Below the pieces are notes generated by a model. It was not told where the DNA came from, did not search any database, and saw only the letters and a list, made by a program, of their open reading frames with translations. A stretch of 64,000 nucleotides of DNA from Mycobacterium sp. 1081908.1 (GTDB lineage Bacteria > Actinomycetota > Actinomycetes > Mycobacteriales > Mycobacteriaceae), in assembly GCF_001673535.1 (NCBI RefSeq), contig NZ_LZLY01000140.1, positions 1 to 64,000 on the forward strand, written 5' to 3'. Every line of letters starts with the position of its first letter. Position 1 is the first letter of the stretch. Below are positions 34,983-43,214 of the stretch, piece by piece. Both the position numbers and the translations under genes were made by a program.

Positions 34983-37112
34983 ATGGGAACCGACCACACA
35001 TCAGACCCGAAACAGCGCGCCCTGGACCCGTCACGGGTCCGCCGCGACACCGGATACCTCACCACCCAGCAGGGCGTCCGCGTCGATCACACCGACGATT
35101 CGCTGACCGTCGGCGAGCGGGGACCCACGCTGCTGGAGGACTTTCACGCCCGGGAAAAAATCACCCACTTCGACCATGAGCGCATTCCTGAGCGCGTCGT
35201 TCACGCGCGGGGCGCCGGCGCGTACGGCTTCTTCGAGCCGTATGACGACTGGCTGGCCGAGTACACCGCGGCGAAATTCCTGACCACACCGGGCACCCGG
35301 ACCCCCGTGTTCGTGCGGTTCTCCACGGTGGCGGGGTCTCGCGGCTCGGCCGACACCGTCCGCGACGTCCGCGGTTTTGCCACCAAGTTCTACACCGAGC
35401 AAGGTAATTACGACCTGGTGGGCAACAACTTCCCGGTCTTCTTCATCCAGGACGGGATCAAGTTCCCCGACTTCGTCCACGCGGTGAAACCCGAGCCGCA
35501 CAACGAGATTCCGCAGGCCCAGTCGGCGCACGACACGCTGTGGGACTTCGTCTCCCTGCAGCCCGAGACGCTGCACACCATCATGTGGCTGATGTCCGAC
35601 CGCGCGCTGCCGCGCAGCTACCGCATGATGCAAGGCTTCGGCGTGCACACCTTCCGCCTGGTAAACGCCAGCGGCGAAGGCACTTTCGTGAAGTTCCACT
35701 GGAAGCCCAAACTCGGCGTGCACTCGCTGATCTGGGACGAATGCCAGAAGATCGCCGGCAAGGACCCCGATTACAACCGGCGCGACCTGTGGGAGGCCAT
35801 CGAGTCCGGCCAGTATCCCGAGTGGGAACTCGGGGTGCAGCTCGTCGCCGAGGCCGACGAGTTCAAGTTCGATTTCGATCTCCTCGATGCCACGAAGATC
35901 ATTCCCGAGGAACAGGTTCCGGTTCGCCCGGTGGGCAAGATGGTGTTGAACCGCAACCCGGACAACTTCTTCGCCGAGACCGAGCAGGTCGCTTTCCACA
36001 CCGCCAACGTGGTGCCGGGGATCGACTTCACCAACGACCCGCTGCTGCAGTTCCGCAACTTCTCCTACCTCGACACGCAGTTGATCCGCCTGGGGGGCCC
36101 CAACTTCGCGCAGCTGCCGATCAACCGGCCCGTCGCCGACGTCCGCAACAACCAGCAGGACGGCTATTCCCAGCACGCCATCCCGCAGGGGCGCAGCAGC
36201 TACTACAAGAACACCCTCGGCAGCGGGTGTCCGGCGCTGGCCAATGACGACGTCTTCCGCCACTACACGCAGCGCATCGACGGCGCCGCGATGCGCAAGC
36301 GCGCGAAGTCCTTCGAGAATCACTACAGCCAGGCGCGGATGTTCTGGAAGAGCATGTCGGCGGTCGAGGCCGAACACATCGTGGCCGCGTTCGCCTTCGA
36401 GCTGGGCAAGGTCGAGGTGCCCGACATCCGTTCGGCGGTTGTCTCGCAACTCGCCCGCGTCGACCACGGTCTGGCCACCCGGGTGGCGGCGAAGCTGGGG
36501 CTGCCCGCGCCGCCCGACGAGGCGGTCGACGGCGAGGTGGCCTCCTCGCCGGCGCTGTCGCAAATCGGCGCCGCCAATGCCACGGACTCCATCGAGTCGC
36601 GCAAGATCGCCGTCCTGGCCGCCGACGGCGTGGATGTCGTTGGGACGCAACGCTTCAAGGAGCTGATGGCCCAGCGCGGCGCGATGGTCGAAGTGCTGGC
36701 CCCCGTCGCCGGCGGCACCCTGCGCGGCGGGTCCGGCGGCGAACTTCCCGTCGACCGGGCGTTCACGACAATGGCGTCGGTCCTCTACGACGCGGTGGTG
36801 GTGGCGTGCGGGCCGGATTCGGTGGCGACGCTTTCCGAAGACGGTTACGCCGTGCATTTCGTGGTCGAGGCCTACAAGCACCTCAAGCCGATCGGCGCCT
36901 ACGGCGCCGGCATCCGCCTGCTGCGCGCCGCGAACATCGATACCCGCCTCGCGTCGGACAGCGACGCGGACACCGACGTGGTCAGCGACCGGGCGGTGGT
37001 GACAACAAAAGCGGCCGCAGACGAGTTCCCCGACCAATTCGCCGAGGAATTCGCCGCCGCGCTGGCCCGCCACCGCTGCTGGGAGCGCCAAACCGACCCG
37101 GTGCCGGCATAA
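34983..37112 (+). CDS. katE: large-subunit catalase KatE (HPII type)
   Basis: 709 residues, full length for clade 2 monofunctional catalases, which break H2O2 to water and oxygen with haem. The catalytic His lies in ERVVHARGAGAYGFFE and the Asn in YDLVGNNFPVFF. The haem-ligand Tyr region is FRNFSYLDTQLIRL. The C-terminal 150-170 residues form the DJ-1/GATase1-like domain typical of HPII. M. tuberculosis has only KatG, so this marks a different species. A small Rho_N/SAP-like gene follows 32 bases downstream. Confidence 0.97.
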   Translation: MGTDHTSDPKQRALDPSRVRRDTGYLTTQQGVRVDHTDDSLTVGERGPTLLEDFHAREKITHFDHERIPERVVHARGAGAYGFFEPYDDWLAEYTAAKFLTTPGTRTPVFVRFSTVAGSRGSADTVRDVRGFATKFYTEQGNYDLVGNNFPVFFIQDGIKFPDFVHAVKPEPHNEIPQAQSAHDTLWDFVSLQPETLHTIMWLMSDRALPRSYRMMQGFGVHTFRLVNASGEGTFVKFHWKPKLGVHSLIWDECQKIAGKDPDYNRRDLWEAIESGQYPEWELGVQLVAEADEFKFDFDLLDATKIIPEEQVPVRPVGKMVLNRNPDNFFAETEQVAFHTANVVPGIDFTNDPLLQFRNFSYLDTQLIRLGGPNFAQLPINRPVADVRNNQQDGYSQHAIPQGRSSYYKNTLGSGCPALANDDVFRHYTQRIDGAAMRKRAKSFENHYSQARMFWKSMSAVEAEHIVAAFAFELGKVEVPDIRSAVVSQLARVDHGLATRVAAKLGLPAPPDEAVDGEVASSPALSQIGAANATDSIESRKIAVLAADGVDVVGTQRFKELMAQRGAMVEVLAPVAGGTLRGGSGGELPVDRAFTTMASVLYDAVVVACGPDSVATLSEDGYAVHFVVEAYKHLKPIGAYGAGIRLLRAANIDTRLASDSDADTDVVSDRAVVTTKAAADEFPDQFAEEFAAALARHRCWERQTDPVPA

Positions 37113-37144
37113 CCCGACACATAACCGATAGAGGAGGAGGAACC

Positions 37145-37402
37145 ATGCCTCGTTCGTCGATCAAGAACGAGAAGATGTATCAGGATCTGCGCAAGAAGGG
37201 TGATTCCAAGGAAAAGGCCGCGCGGATCTCCAACGCGGCCGCGGGCCGGGGCAAGTCGTCCGTCGGCCGTAAGGGCGGCAAGTCCGGGTCCTACGCGGAC
37301 TGGACGGTCCCGCAGTTGAAGAAGAGGGCCAAAGAGCTTGGCATGTCGGGCTATTCGAGCCTGACCAAGGACAAGCTGGTCGCCAAGCTGCGCAACCACT
37401 GA
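37145..37402 (+). CDS. small Rho_N/SAP-like protein (DUF7218 type)
   Basis: 85 residues, very basic. The first half is a Lys/Arg/Gly-rich stretch with EKAARISNAAAGRGKSSVGR. The second half is a Rho-termination-factor N-terminal or SAP-like helical motif (WTVPQLKKRAKELGMSGYSS, then LTKDKLVAKLR), suggesting nucleic-acid binding. A very strong ribosome site, GAGGAGGAGG, ends 4 bases before ATG 37145. It sits 32 bases after katE and probably shares its stress-induced transcript. Confidence 0.88.
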   Translation: MPRSSIKNEKMYQDLRKKGDSKEKAARISNAAAGRGKSSVGRKGGKSGSYADWTVPQLKKRAKELGMSGYSSLTKDKLVAKLRNH

Positions 37403-37417
37403 CGACGTCCGGGCGCC

Positions 37418-37987
37418 TCAAGCGGTCAAGCCGAGCCGGTCGGCCAGCACCAAAAACGCGACCGCGTAATCGTTGTCGGCGGTCCGCGACCTGATGCGCT
37501 CCCAGTCCAGCCGTTCGCGGACCGCCCGCACCGCCGGAAGCAGCTTGGCGAAGTCGCAGTGATGTTCGCCCAGCGAGCGCAGCTTCTGGATGACCACCAT
37601 GGTCGGCGGCAGCACCGGCATCCCGATGGCCAGCACGTCGCGCTGTTCGGCGCAGTCCAGCGTGGCCGGCTCCACGCGCTCGCCGTTGATGCGGTGCAGG
37701 ACGTCGACGACGGTATCGCCGGTGCGTGCCTTGAACAGCCAGTCCTCCGGCGGATGTTCGACGACGAAGCCGGCGTCGGCGAGGGTGGCCTCGGCGCTCG
37801 CCACGTCGGTCTCGGCCACGACGAGATCCACGTCGTGGCTGGGCTCGGGCGCGCCGAAAGCCCACAGGGCATAGGACCCGGCCAATGCGAAGCGCGGCCC
37901 GTTTTCCTTGAGCGCCGACGCCGCACCGCGCAGCGCCTCCCGTAGCTGACTGCAGGACGCATCCGCGGGCGTCTGGATGGGTGTCAT
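37418..37987 (-). CDS. nucleotidyltransferase-fold protein
   Basis: 189 residues from ATG 37987; the frame is open to 38023. The nucleotidyltransferase motif is visible: GSYALWAFGAPEPSHDVDLV with the two metal-binding acidic residues DVD, preceded by a Gly-Ser. It resembles minimal nucleotidyltransferases of the AbiEii type, which are often toxin-like or modify RNA; no antitoxin gene is adjacent. A SigF-like -10 (GGGTAT) lies 13 bases before the ATG. Confidence 0.8.
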   Translation of the reverse strand: MTPIQTPADASCSQLREALRGAASALKENGPRFALAGSYALWAFGAPEPSHDVDLVVAETDVASAEATLADAGFVVEHPPEDWLFKARTGDTVVDVLHRINGERVEPATLDCAEQRDVLAIGMPVLPPTMVVIQKLRSLGEHHCDFAKLLPAVRAVRERLDWERIRSRTADNDYAVAFLVLADRLGLTA

Positions 37988-37999
37988 CGTGCATAGGTG

Positions 38000-38025
38000 A
38001 TACCCCGCCATTCGGCCGGGCAACC
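38000..38025 (-). promoter_or_regulatory. SigF-like promoter for the nucleotidyltransferase gene
   Basis: Minus strand: GGTTG (38025-38021), 15 bases, GGGTAT (38005-38000). One mismatch in the -35. The expected start lies about 6 bases before ATG 37987; no ribosome site is visible, as for katE. Confidence 0.45.
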
Positions 38026-38140
38026 CGCTCCGCGTTTGCGTGACATCGTTTATCGTCCGTTTAAGTGGCCGTCACACTGGCAAGTCTTGTGTTATGTCAG
38101 CCCCTGTCTTCCGCGATAGCTCGGTGCCGGGAGACCGCGC

Positions 38141-39085
38141 GTGACGGCGGGGTTGGTCAAGTACTGGCTGGAGTCGGGACGGCTCGAGCTGCCGTTGCCC
38201 GCCTCGGGACGCACCGCCGAACGCTGGCAGCGCCTGGCCCGGCTGGCCGAGGAAGACATCGTGGCGGCCCGGATCGCCGAGGCCCACGCCGACGCCGTCG
38301 CGATCCTGCACGAGCTGGGCGGCAAGCCGCCCGATGCCGATCAGCTGTGGGGGGTGTGGGCGGCCGAATCGTCCGACGATGCGCTGATCGCCACCACGAT
38401 CAGCGGCGGCACCGTCATCCTGAACGGCACCAAGGTGTGGTGTTCGGGCGCCGGGTTCTGCACGCACGCGCTGGTGACCGCCCGGCTCGACGACGGGCGG
38501 TGCGGCCTGTTCGCGGTGCCCGTCACCGAACCCGCTGTCAAGGCGCTGCCGACCTCCTGGTGGAACGTCGGGATGGCCGGCAGCGACACCAGGGCCGTGC
38601 AGTTCACCAACGCGCGGGCCGTCGCCGTGGGTGACCCGGACGACTATTTGGCCAGGCCGGGGTTGTGGCACGGGGCCATCGGCGTCGCCGCCTGCTGGCT
38701 CGGCGGTGCGCGGCGGGTCGCCGAGCCGCTGTATCGCTGCGCCACAAGCGAATCGGCGGACGCCTACTCCCTGGCGCATCTGGGCGCGGTGGACGCCGCA
38801 CTGGCCGCGGGCGACGCCATCCTTGCCACGGCGGCGGCGCAGATCGACGCCGACCCCTTCGATCGCTCCGACACCGCACAGCTGCTGGCCCGCCGCGCGC
38901 GCACGGTCGTGGAACACGCGGTCGACGAGGCCATCACCCGCACCGGCCGCGCCCTGGGGCCGGGGCCGCTGTGTCAGGACGGCCGGCATGCCCAGCGCGT
39001 CGCCGACCTCACCATCTACATCCGGCAGAGCCACGCCGAGCGCGACCTGGCCGAGCTCGGGCGCCTGGCCGGGCGACGGTCATGA
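38141..39085 (+). CDS. acyl-CoA dehydrogenase-like flavoprotein
   Basis: 314 residues from GTG 38141, shorter than the usual 380. The middle beta domain is clear (LNGTKVWCSGAGFCTHALVTA and FAVPVTEPAVKAL). The C-terminal helical domain is present, but the catalytic glutamate of fatty-acyl enzymes is not obvious. The gene heads a four-gene cluster with a PIG-L deacetylase, a methyltransferase and an endonuclease/exonuclease/phosphatase protein. Acyl-CoA dehydrogenase-like proteins in such clusters may act on carrier- or sugar-bound substrates. Confidence 0.85.
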   Translation: MTAGLVKYWLESGRLELPLPASGRTAERWQRLARLAEEDIVAARIAEAHADAVAILHELGGKPPDADQLWGVWAAESSDDALIATTISGGTVILNGTKVWCSGAGFCTHALVTARLDDGRCGLFAVPVTEPAVKALPTSWWNVGMAGSDTRAVQFTNARAVAVGDPDDYLARPGLWHGAIGVAACWLGGARRVAEPLYRCATSESADAYSLAHLGAVDAALAAGDAILATAAAQIDADPFDRSDTAQLLARRARTVVEHAVDEAITRTGRALGPGPLCQDGRHAQRVADLTIYIRQSHAERDLAELGRLAGRRS

Positions 39086-39118
39086 AAGCCCGGTCATGAA
39101 AGTCCGGCCATGAAAACC
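39077..39118 (+). repeat. three tandem 14-bp repeats forming a stop/start chain
   Basis: Units 39077-39090 (CGGTCATGAAAGCC), 39091-39104 (CGGTCATGAAAGTC) and 39105-39118 (CGGCCATGAAAACC). Each unit contains an ATG. The first ATG overlaps the TGA of the acyl-CoA dehydrogenase gene. The first two ATGs open five-codon minicistrons (MKARS, MKVRP), each ending in a TGA that overlaps the next ATG. The third ATG starts the PIG-L gene. Confidence 0.9.
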
Positions 39119-39883
39119 CTGCGGGCAAGCAATTGCGCCAAGTTCGCGGCCAAGCCGCTGACCCGCGGCGGCACCCCGGTGCCGGTGTGGCTGGCCGCCC
39201 TCGACTCCGAACCGCTGCCCGCGCTGGACCTGAGCGCGTGCCCCGGGTTGGTCGTCGTCGCGGCCCACCCCGACGACGAGACGCTGGGCCTCGGCGCGGC
39301 CACCGCCCAACTGGTCGCCTCGGGCGTCGACGTGCAGGTGGTCTCGGTCACCGACGGCGGCGCGGCCCCGCCGGCCGCGACGGCGCGGGAGCGGACCCGC
39401 TGGGAGATCACCCGCAGATACGAACTTTGCCGGGCGGCAAGCATTTTGGGGATCCCGAAACCGCTATCGCTGGGGCTGCCCGACGGGCAGCTGGCCGAGC
39501 ACGAGGACCGGGTCGCCGACCTGCTTACCGGCATCCTCGACACCGCCCCGCCCGGGACGTGGTGCGCCGCCACCTGGCGGGGCGACGGGCACCCCGACCA
39601 CGAAGCCGTGGGGCGTGCCGCGACCGAGGCGTGCCGGCGCACCGGCGCCGCGTTGCTGGAATACCCGGTGTGGATGTGGCATTGGGCCAGCCCCGCCGAT
39701 CCCACGGTGCCCTGGCATCGCGCCCAGTCGGTGCCGGTGCCCGGCCGGGCGCTGGCCCGCAAACGGCTGGCCGCGCATTGTTTTCGCAGCCAGCTCGAGC
39801 CGGCCGCCGGCGGCTCGGCGCCCGCGGTCCCGCCGTTCGTGCTGCAACGGCTGCTCGCGGTGGGGGAGGTCGTATTCCGGTGA
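39110..39883 (+). CDS. PIG-L family deacetylase
   Basis: 257 residues. The zinc-binding signature is VVAAHPDDETLGLG (about 45-58), and the later His is in GDGHPDHEAVG (HPDH). The family removes acetyl groups from N-acetylglucosamine-type sugars (as MshB and Mca do in mycothiol metabolism). It differs from both in context, so a sugar or glycolipid substrate is inferred. ATG 39110 lies in the third of three tandem repeats. The stop overlaps the methyltransferase GTG. Confidence 0.9.
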   Translation: MKTLRASNCAKFAAKPLTRGGTPVPVWLAALDSEPLPALDLSACPGLVVVAAHPDDETLGLGAATAQLVASGVDVQVVSVTDGGAAPPAATARERTRWEITRRYELCRAASILGIPKPLSLGLPDGQLAEHEDRVADLLTGILDTAPPGTWCAATWRGDGHPDHEAVGRAATEACRRTGAALLEYPVWMWHWASPADPTVPWHRAQSVPVPGRALARKRLAAHCFRSQLEPAAGGSAPAVPPFVLQRLLAVGEVVFR

Positions 39884-40467
39884 CCACGGCGGCGTATGCC
39901 GGCATCGAGGATCCACGGCGGCATCCGCCGCGGGGGTACCGGACACCGTGGCACCAAGAGCGCAGGGACGCCATCACCCTGGCGCTGCTGCCCGACCCCC
40001 GGTACCGGCACGCTTTCCAGCTGGGCTGTTCGACGGGGGCGCTCACCGCCCAGCTGGCCAGGCGCTGCGATCGCGTGACGGCGATGGACGTGGCCGACGC
40101 GGCGCTGCGAAGCGCGGATGCGCGGCTGCGCCGGCTCGGCTGCCGGGATCGGGTGACCCTGTACCTGTCGTCCCGCGATGCGTCGTGGCCGCCGGGGCCC
40201 TTTGACCTGCTGATGCTCAGCGGGGTCGCCTATTGCCTCGAAGCCGACGCGCTCGCCACGGTGTTGTGCCGCGAATGCCCGCGGCTGCAGTGGGGTGCGA
40301 AAGTCGTTGCCGCACATTGCCGCCGGCCCGGGCCCGACCATCCGCTCACCGGCGACGCGGCCCACGCGGTCATCGCGGACACGCCCGGATTGACTTCCAT
40401 CGCCCGTTACGGGGATCGCGATTTCGTCGTCGAGGTCTTCGACACCGGCGACGCCGGCTCGCCGTGA
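39880..40467 (+). CDS. SAM-dependent methyltransferase (NodS-like)
   Basis: 195 residues from GTG 39880, which overlaps the PIG-L stop as GTGA. Motif I is AFQLGCSTGALTAQLARRC, with AMDVADAALRSA as the acidic strand-2 region. NodS-type enzymes methylate amino groups of deacetylated glucosamine oligomers, which fits its coupling to a deacetylase. The product is not known. The phosphatase-family gene follows 21 bases later. Confidence 0.87.
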   Translation: MTTAAYAGIEDPRRHPPRGYRTPWHQERRDAITLALLPDPRYRHAFQLGCSTGALTAQLARRCDRVTAMDVADAALRSADARLRRLGCRDRVTLYLSSRDASWPPGPFDLLMLSGVAYCLEADALATVLCRECPRLQWGAKVVAAHCRRPGPDHPLTGDAAHAVIADTPGLTSIARYGDRDFVVEVFDTGDAGSP

Positions 40468-40488
40468 AGTGGTGACCGCCCCCCGGGA

Positions 40489-41271
40489 ATGGGTATCGAA
40501 AAGGGTATGCGCGTAGCGACCTTCAACATCCTGCACGGCCGCACCGTCGGAAACGGGGTGGATCTCGCGCGGCTACGGGACTGCGTGCGCCGCCTGGATC
40601 CCGACATCCTCGGATTGCAGGAGGTCGACTGCGAACAACCGCGGTCCGACCGCGCCGACCTCACGGCGGTCGCGGCGGAAGCCATGGGGGCCGTGGAGCA
40701 TCGGTTCGTGGCCGCGATCTCCGGCACGCCCGGCGCCACCTGGATGGCCGCGACGGGCCGCGAACAACCCGGCACGGCGGCCTACGGGATCGCGCTGCTG
40801 TCCCGCTTCCCGGTGGCCAGTTGGCAGGTGGTGCGATTGCCCCGGATTCCCATGCGGTTTCCCATGTATCTGCCCGGACCGAACCGGGTGATGGTCGTCG
40901 ACGAGGAACCGCGCGCGGCGGTGATCGCGCAGCTGCACACCCCATGGGGCGGGCTGACGGTGGCCAACACGCACCTGTCCTTCGTGCCCGGCTGGAATCG
41001 GCGCCAGCTGCGCCGGCTGATGCACGACCTGGACGGCTTCCCGGGTCCGCGCCTGCTGACCGGTGACCTCAATATGACGCCCGACGCGGTGCGCCGCTGG
41101 TCGGGCATGCGGCCCCTGGCGACGGCCGCGACCTTTCCCGCCGAAGCACCCAACCGCCAGCTCGATCACATCCTGACCGACGACCCAGGCCTGCGCGGCG
41201 GTGCCGTGCGGTCCGAAGTGATGCCGATCTCCGATCACCGGCCGCTGGTGGTGGACGTCGAGCACGTGTGA
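40489..41271 (+). CDS. endonuclease/exonuclease/phosphatase family protein
   Basis: 260 residues (254 if the start is ATG 40507, MRVATFNILHGR). Family motifs appear in order: VATFNILHGR, ILGLQEVDCE (metal-binding Glu), LTGDLNMTPD, and the terminal ISDHRPLVVDV. Members hydrolyse phosphodiesters in DNA, sphingomyelin or phosphoinositides. There is no signal peptide, so it acts in the cytosol. It is last in the acyl-CoA-dehydrogenase/PIG-L/methyltransferase cluster. Confidence 0.9.
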   Translation: MGIEKGMRVATFNILHGRTVGNGVDLARLRDCVRRLDPDILGLQEVDCEQPRSDRADLTAVAAEAMGAVEHRFVAAISGTPGATWMAATGREQPGTAAYGIALLSRFPVASWQVVRLPRIPMRFPMYLPGPNRVMVVDEEPRAAVIAQLHTPWGGLTVANTHLSFVPGWNRRQLRRLMHDLDGFPGPRLLTGDLNMTPDAVRRWSGMRPLATAATFPAEAPNRQLDHILTDDPGLRGGAVRSEVMPISDHRPLVVDVEHV

Positions 41272-41281
41272 GCGCCGGTGC

Positions 41282-41569
41282 TTACCCGCCGGCCCACCCC
41301 ATCGCGTCGAGTCGCCCGTGGACCCGGTCGATGTCGTCCAGTGACGGCATCTCGTCGGTGACCCGCAGGATCTCCACCCCGACGTCCGCGTCGTCGATCG
41401 ACCGGCGCTTCCGACCGGTGAGAGCGGTCGCGATCGCGGTGACCTCGTCGTCGCATACTCGCCGTGGCAGCAGGGCCAATAACGGCGCGTAACCGAAAGG
41501 CGGCGCGCCACTGGGGTAACCGGCGCGCAGAAACGCGATGACGCTCGACATCGTGCCGCGCAAGACCAT
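41282..41569 (-). CDS. DUF3349 family protein
   Basis: 95 residues from ATG 41569, chosen for the ribosome site GGAGGTG just upstream; ATG 41551 is internal. The sequence fits the mycobacterial DUF3349 fold: FLRAGYPSGAPPFGYAPLLA, then VEILRVTDEMPSLDDIDRVH. A structure is known for the Rv0543c family, but the function is not. A weak SigF-like element (GTTT-N14-GGGTTA, 41623-41600) lies upstream. It converges with the phosphatase-family gene. Confidence 0.88.
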   Translation of the reverse strand: MVLRGTMSSVIAFLRAGYPSGAPPFGYAPLLALLPRRVCDDEVTAIATALTGRKRRSIDDADVGVEILRVTDEMPSLDDIDRVHGRLDAMGWAGG

Positions 41570-41631
41570 CCCTCACCTCCCGCCGGTTCTTGCCAGGAAT
41601 AACCCGGCGCGCCGGTTTGAAACCATGAAAA

Positions 41632-41664
41632 GGGGGCCCGGTCCGCATGCCGGACCGGGCCCCC
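41632..41664 (-). terminator. intrinsic terminator after the CsbD gene
   Basis: A perfect 14-base stem (41632-41645 with 41651-41664) around a 5-base loop, GC-rich. On the minus strand it is followed by a short T run (from 41631 down). It stands 12 bases past the CsbD stop and separates that gene from DUF3349. Confidence 0.85.
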
Positions 41665-41676
41665 ACTGTAATCGGC

Positions 41677-41913
41677 CTACTGGTTTTCCTTCTGGCGCTC
41701 TTCGGCGGCCTTGGCGCCGGCGCGCGCCGAATCGGCCTCGGCTTCCTTCTTGCCCGCGTCGCGCTGGGCGTCGGCCTTGTCCTGTTGCGCCCGGCCCTCT
41801 TCGACCAGGTCGTCGCGACCGGTGACGGTTCCGCCAACCTCCTTGACCTTGCCCTTGACGCCTTCGACGGTGCCCCTGACGGCCTCTTGCGGTCCGCTCT
41901 TCTGATCGCCCAT
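41677..41913 (-). CDS. CsbD-like stress protein
   Basis: 78 residues, highly charged and hydrophilic, from ATG 41913 with ribosome site GGGAGG. The CsbD-type motif GTVEGVKGKVKEVGGTVTGR is followed by a long Ala/Lys/Glu helix (KADAQRDAGKKEAEADSARA). CsbD is a SigB-controlled general-stress protein in Bacillus; similar mycobacterial proteins are sometimes called microaggregate-binding proteins. Molecular role unknown. It is ended by a strong terminator. Confidence 0.9.
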   Translation of the reverse strand: MGDQKSGPQEAVRGTVEGVKGKVKEVGGTVTGRDDLVEEGRAQQDKADAQRDAGKKEAEADSARAGAKAAEERQKENQ

Positions 41914-42030
41914 GGTCGACCTCCCTTTCGTGGTTACGTCTTGGTTCGCACCTACCGGCTTCCCGCCCGGGGCGGGGCCAAACACTCCCGCGCGATTGCG
42001 GGCCGAGCGATTCGCCGTGCGAACCAACGC

Positions 42031-42055
42031 GTTTGAAAGCGATATTTCCGGGTAA
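42031..42055 (+). promoter_or_regulatory. SigF-type promoter for the NmrA-like gene
   Basis: GTTT (42031-42034), 15 bases, GGGTAA (42050-42055): an exact match to the mycobacterial SigF pattern. Transcription would start near 42062, which supports GTG 42081 as the start codon rather than TTG 42033 inside the promoter. Confidence 0.65.
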
Positions 42056-42080
42056 ATCCATCCGCCGACCGCTCAAGGGG

Positions 42081-42920
42081 GTGGAGTCACTGAGCACCAT
42101 CGGTGTCATAGGGGCGACGGGCACGGCCGGGTCCCGCGTCGTCGCCAGGCTGAAGGCCCGCGACGTCGAGGTCGTCGAGATGTCCCGCGCTCACGGCGTT
42201 GACGTGATCTCGGGACGAGGATTATTCGAGGCGCTGGCCGGGGTCGACGTCGTGATCGACGTGTCCAACCCGATGCCCGCCGACGGGGAGTCGAACATCA
42301 CCCAGACGGTGGCCGCCGCGACGCGCAACGTGGTGGGCGCGTGCGCCGCGCGCGACGTGCGGCGGCTGGTGGCGTTGACGATCGCCGGAATCGAAGACCC
42401 GTCGTTCGACGGCTTTCCGTATTACGAGGCGAAACGGGCGGCCAAGCAGATCGTGCTGGACGGACCCGTACCGGTGACCCTGGTGAGCTCCACGCAGTGG
42501 TACGAGTTCGCCACCCACCCCGCCGCGGTTAGTTCCCATGACGGCGAGGTCGTGGTCCAGGACTGGCTGATCCAGCCCATCGCCGCCGACACGGTCGCCG
42601 ACGTGCTGGTCGAGGCGGCCCTGGGGCAGACGCATCGGCCGCGCACGATCACCGGCCCGGAGGCCGTCCGGCTGCCCGAACTCACGTCGAAGCTGCTCGC
42701 CCAGCTGGGCGACAACCGTCGGGTGCGCGCCGTGCAGCCCGCGTTCGGTGCGCTCGGAACCGGGGCGCTGCTGGCGTCCGACGGCGCCATCGTCCTGGGC
42801 CCCGACGTCGACACCTGGCTGCACACCCTTTCGCCCGCCGGCTCGGACGGCGAGTCGGCCGACGGCAGCGGTCCGCCGACGCCACTGCGCACGCGGGACC
42901 TGTCCCCCAGCAGTCGTTAG
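42081..42920 (+). CDS. NmrA-like NAD(P)-binding protein
   Basis: 279 residues from GTG 42081. The N-terminal Rossmann motif is IGVIGATGTAGSRVVARL. The protein lacks a classical YxxxK pair in SDR spacing but has YYEAKRAAKQIVLDG. It belongs to the atypical SDR/NmrA group, which includes redox sensors and quinone reductases; a sensor role is as likely as catalysis. A SigF-type promoter lies directly upstream. Confidence 0.87.
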   Translation: MESLSTIGVIGATGTAGSRVVARLKARDVEVVEMSRAHGVDVISGRGLFEALAGVDVVIDVSNPMPADGESNITQTVAAATRNVVGACAARDVRRLVALTIAGIEDPSFDGFPYYEAKRAAKQIVLDGPVPVTLVSSTQWYEFATHPAAVSSHDGEVVVQDWLIQPIAADTVADVLVEAALGQTHRPRTITGPEAVRLPELTSKLLAQLGDNRRVRAVQPAFGALGTGALLASDGAIVLGPDVDTWLHTLSPAGSDGESADGSGPPTPLRTRDLSPSSR

Positions 42921-43214
42921 GGCTGGCGGCGAAACGAACGGTCGGCTCCCCGACCGAGGTCACGGTTGCGTCACGATCGACGTCACGATTCGTTAAGAAC
43001 CGCGCCCGTTCTCTGAGAACTCTCAACATTGGCGGGCAAATTTATTTGCTGGCTTAGCGAAAATGGGACCTGTGAGGCGATCGGGCCCTGCGTGGCGCGC
43101 GGTGTTCATTTCCGGCGAACCCCCCCGTTTTTGGCCTCCGCTACTTTGGATTTCGAGGATCGGGAGCCTCTTGAGAAGAAATCAGTTGATCAATTTCGAA
43201 GGACAAGTCTGATC
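42921..43214. other. intergenic region before the hemophore gene
   Basis: 294 bases with no convincing gene. It holds a direct repeat GTCACGAT (two copies near 42970), a dyad GCAAAT-TT-ATTTGC at 43036-43049 in an AT-rich patch, and further AT-rich sequence before the ATG. These are candidate control elements of the downstream gene. I see no IdeR-type iron box. Confidence 0.5.

Noticed and set aside
37418..38140. Toxin-antitoxin pair around the nucleotidyltransferase
   Set aside because: No small partner gene is present on either side; the neighbours are a Rho_N-like gene and an acyl-CoA dehydrogenase.
41914..42020. SigF promoter for the CsbD-like gene
   Set aside because: GTTT and GGTA are both present on the minus strand, but the spacing is about 23 bases, too long.
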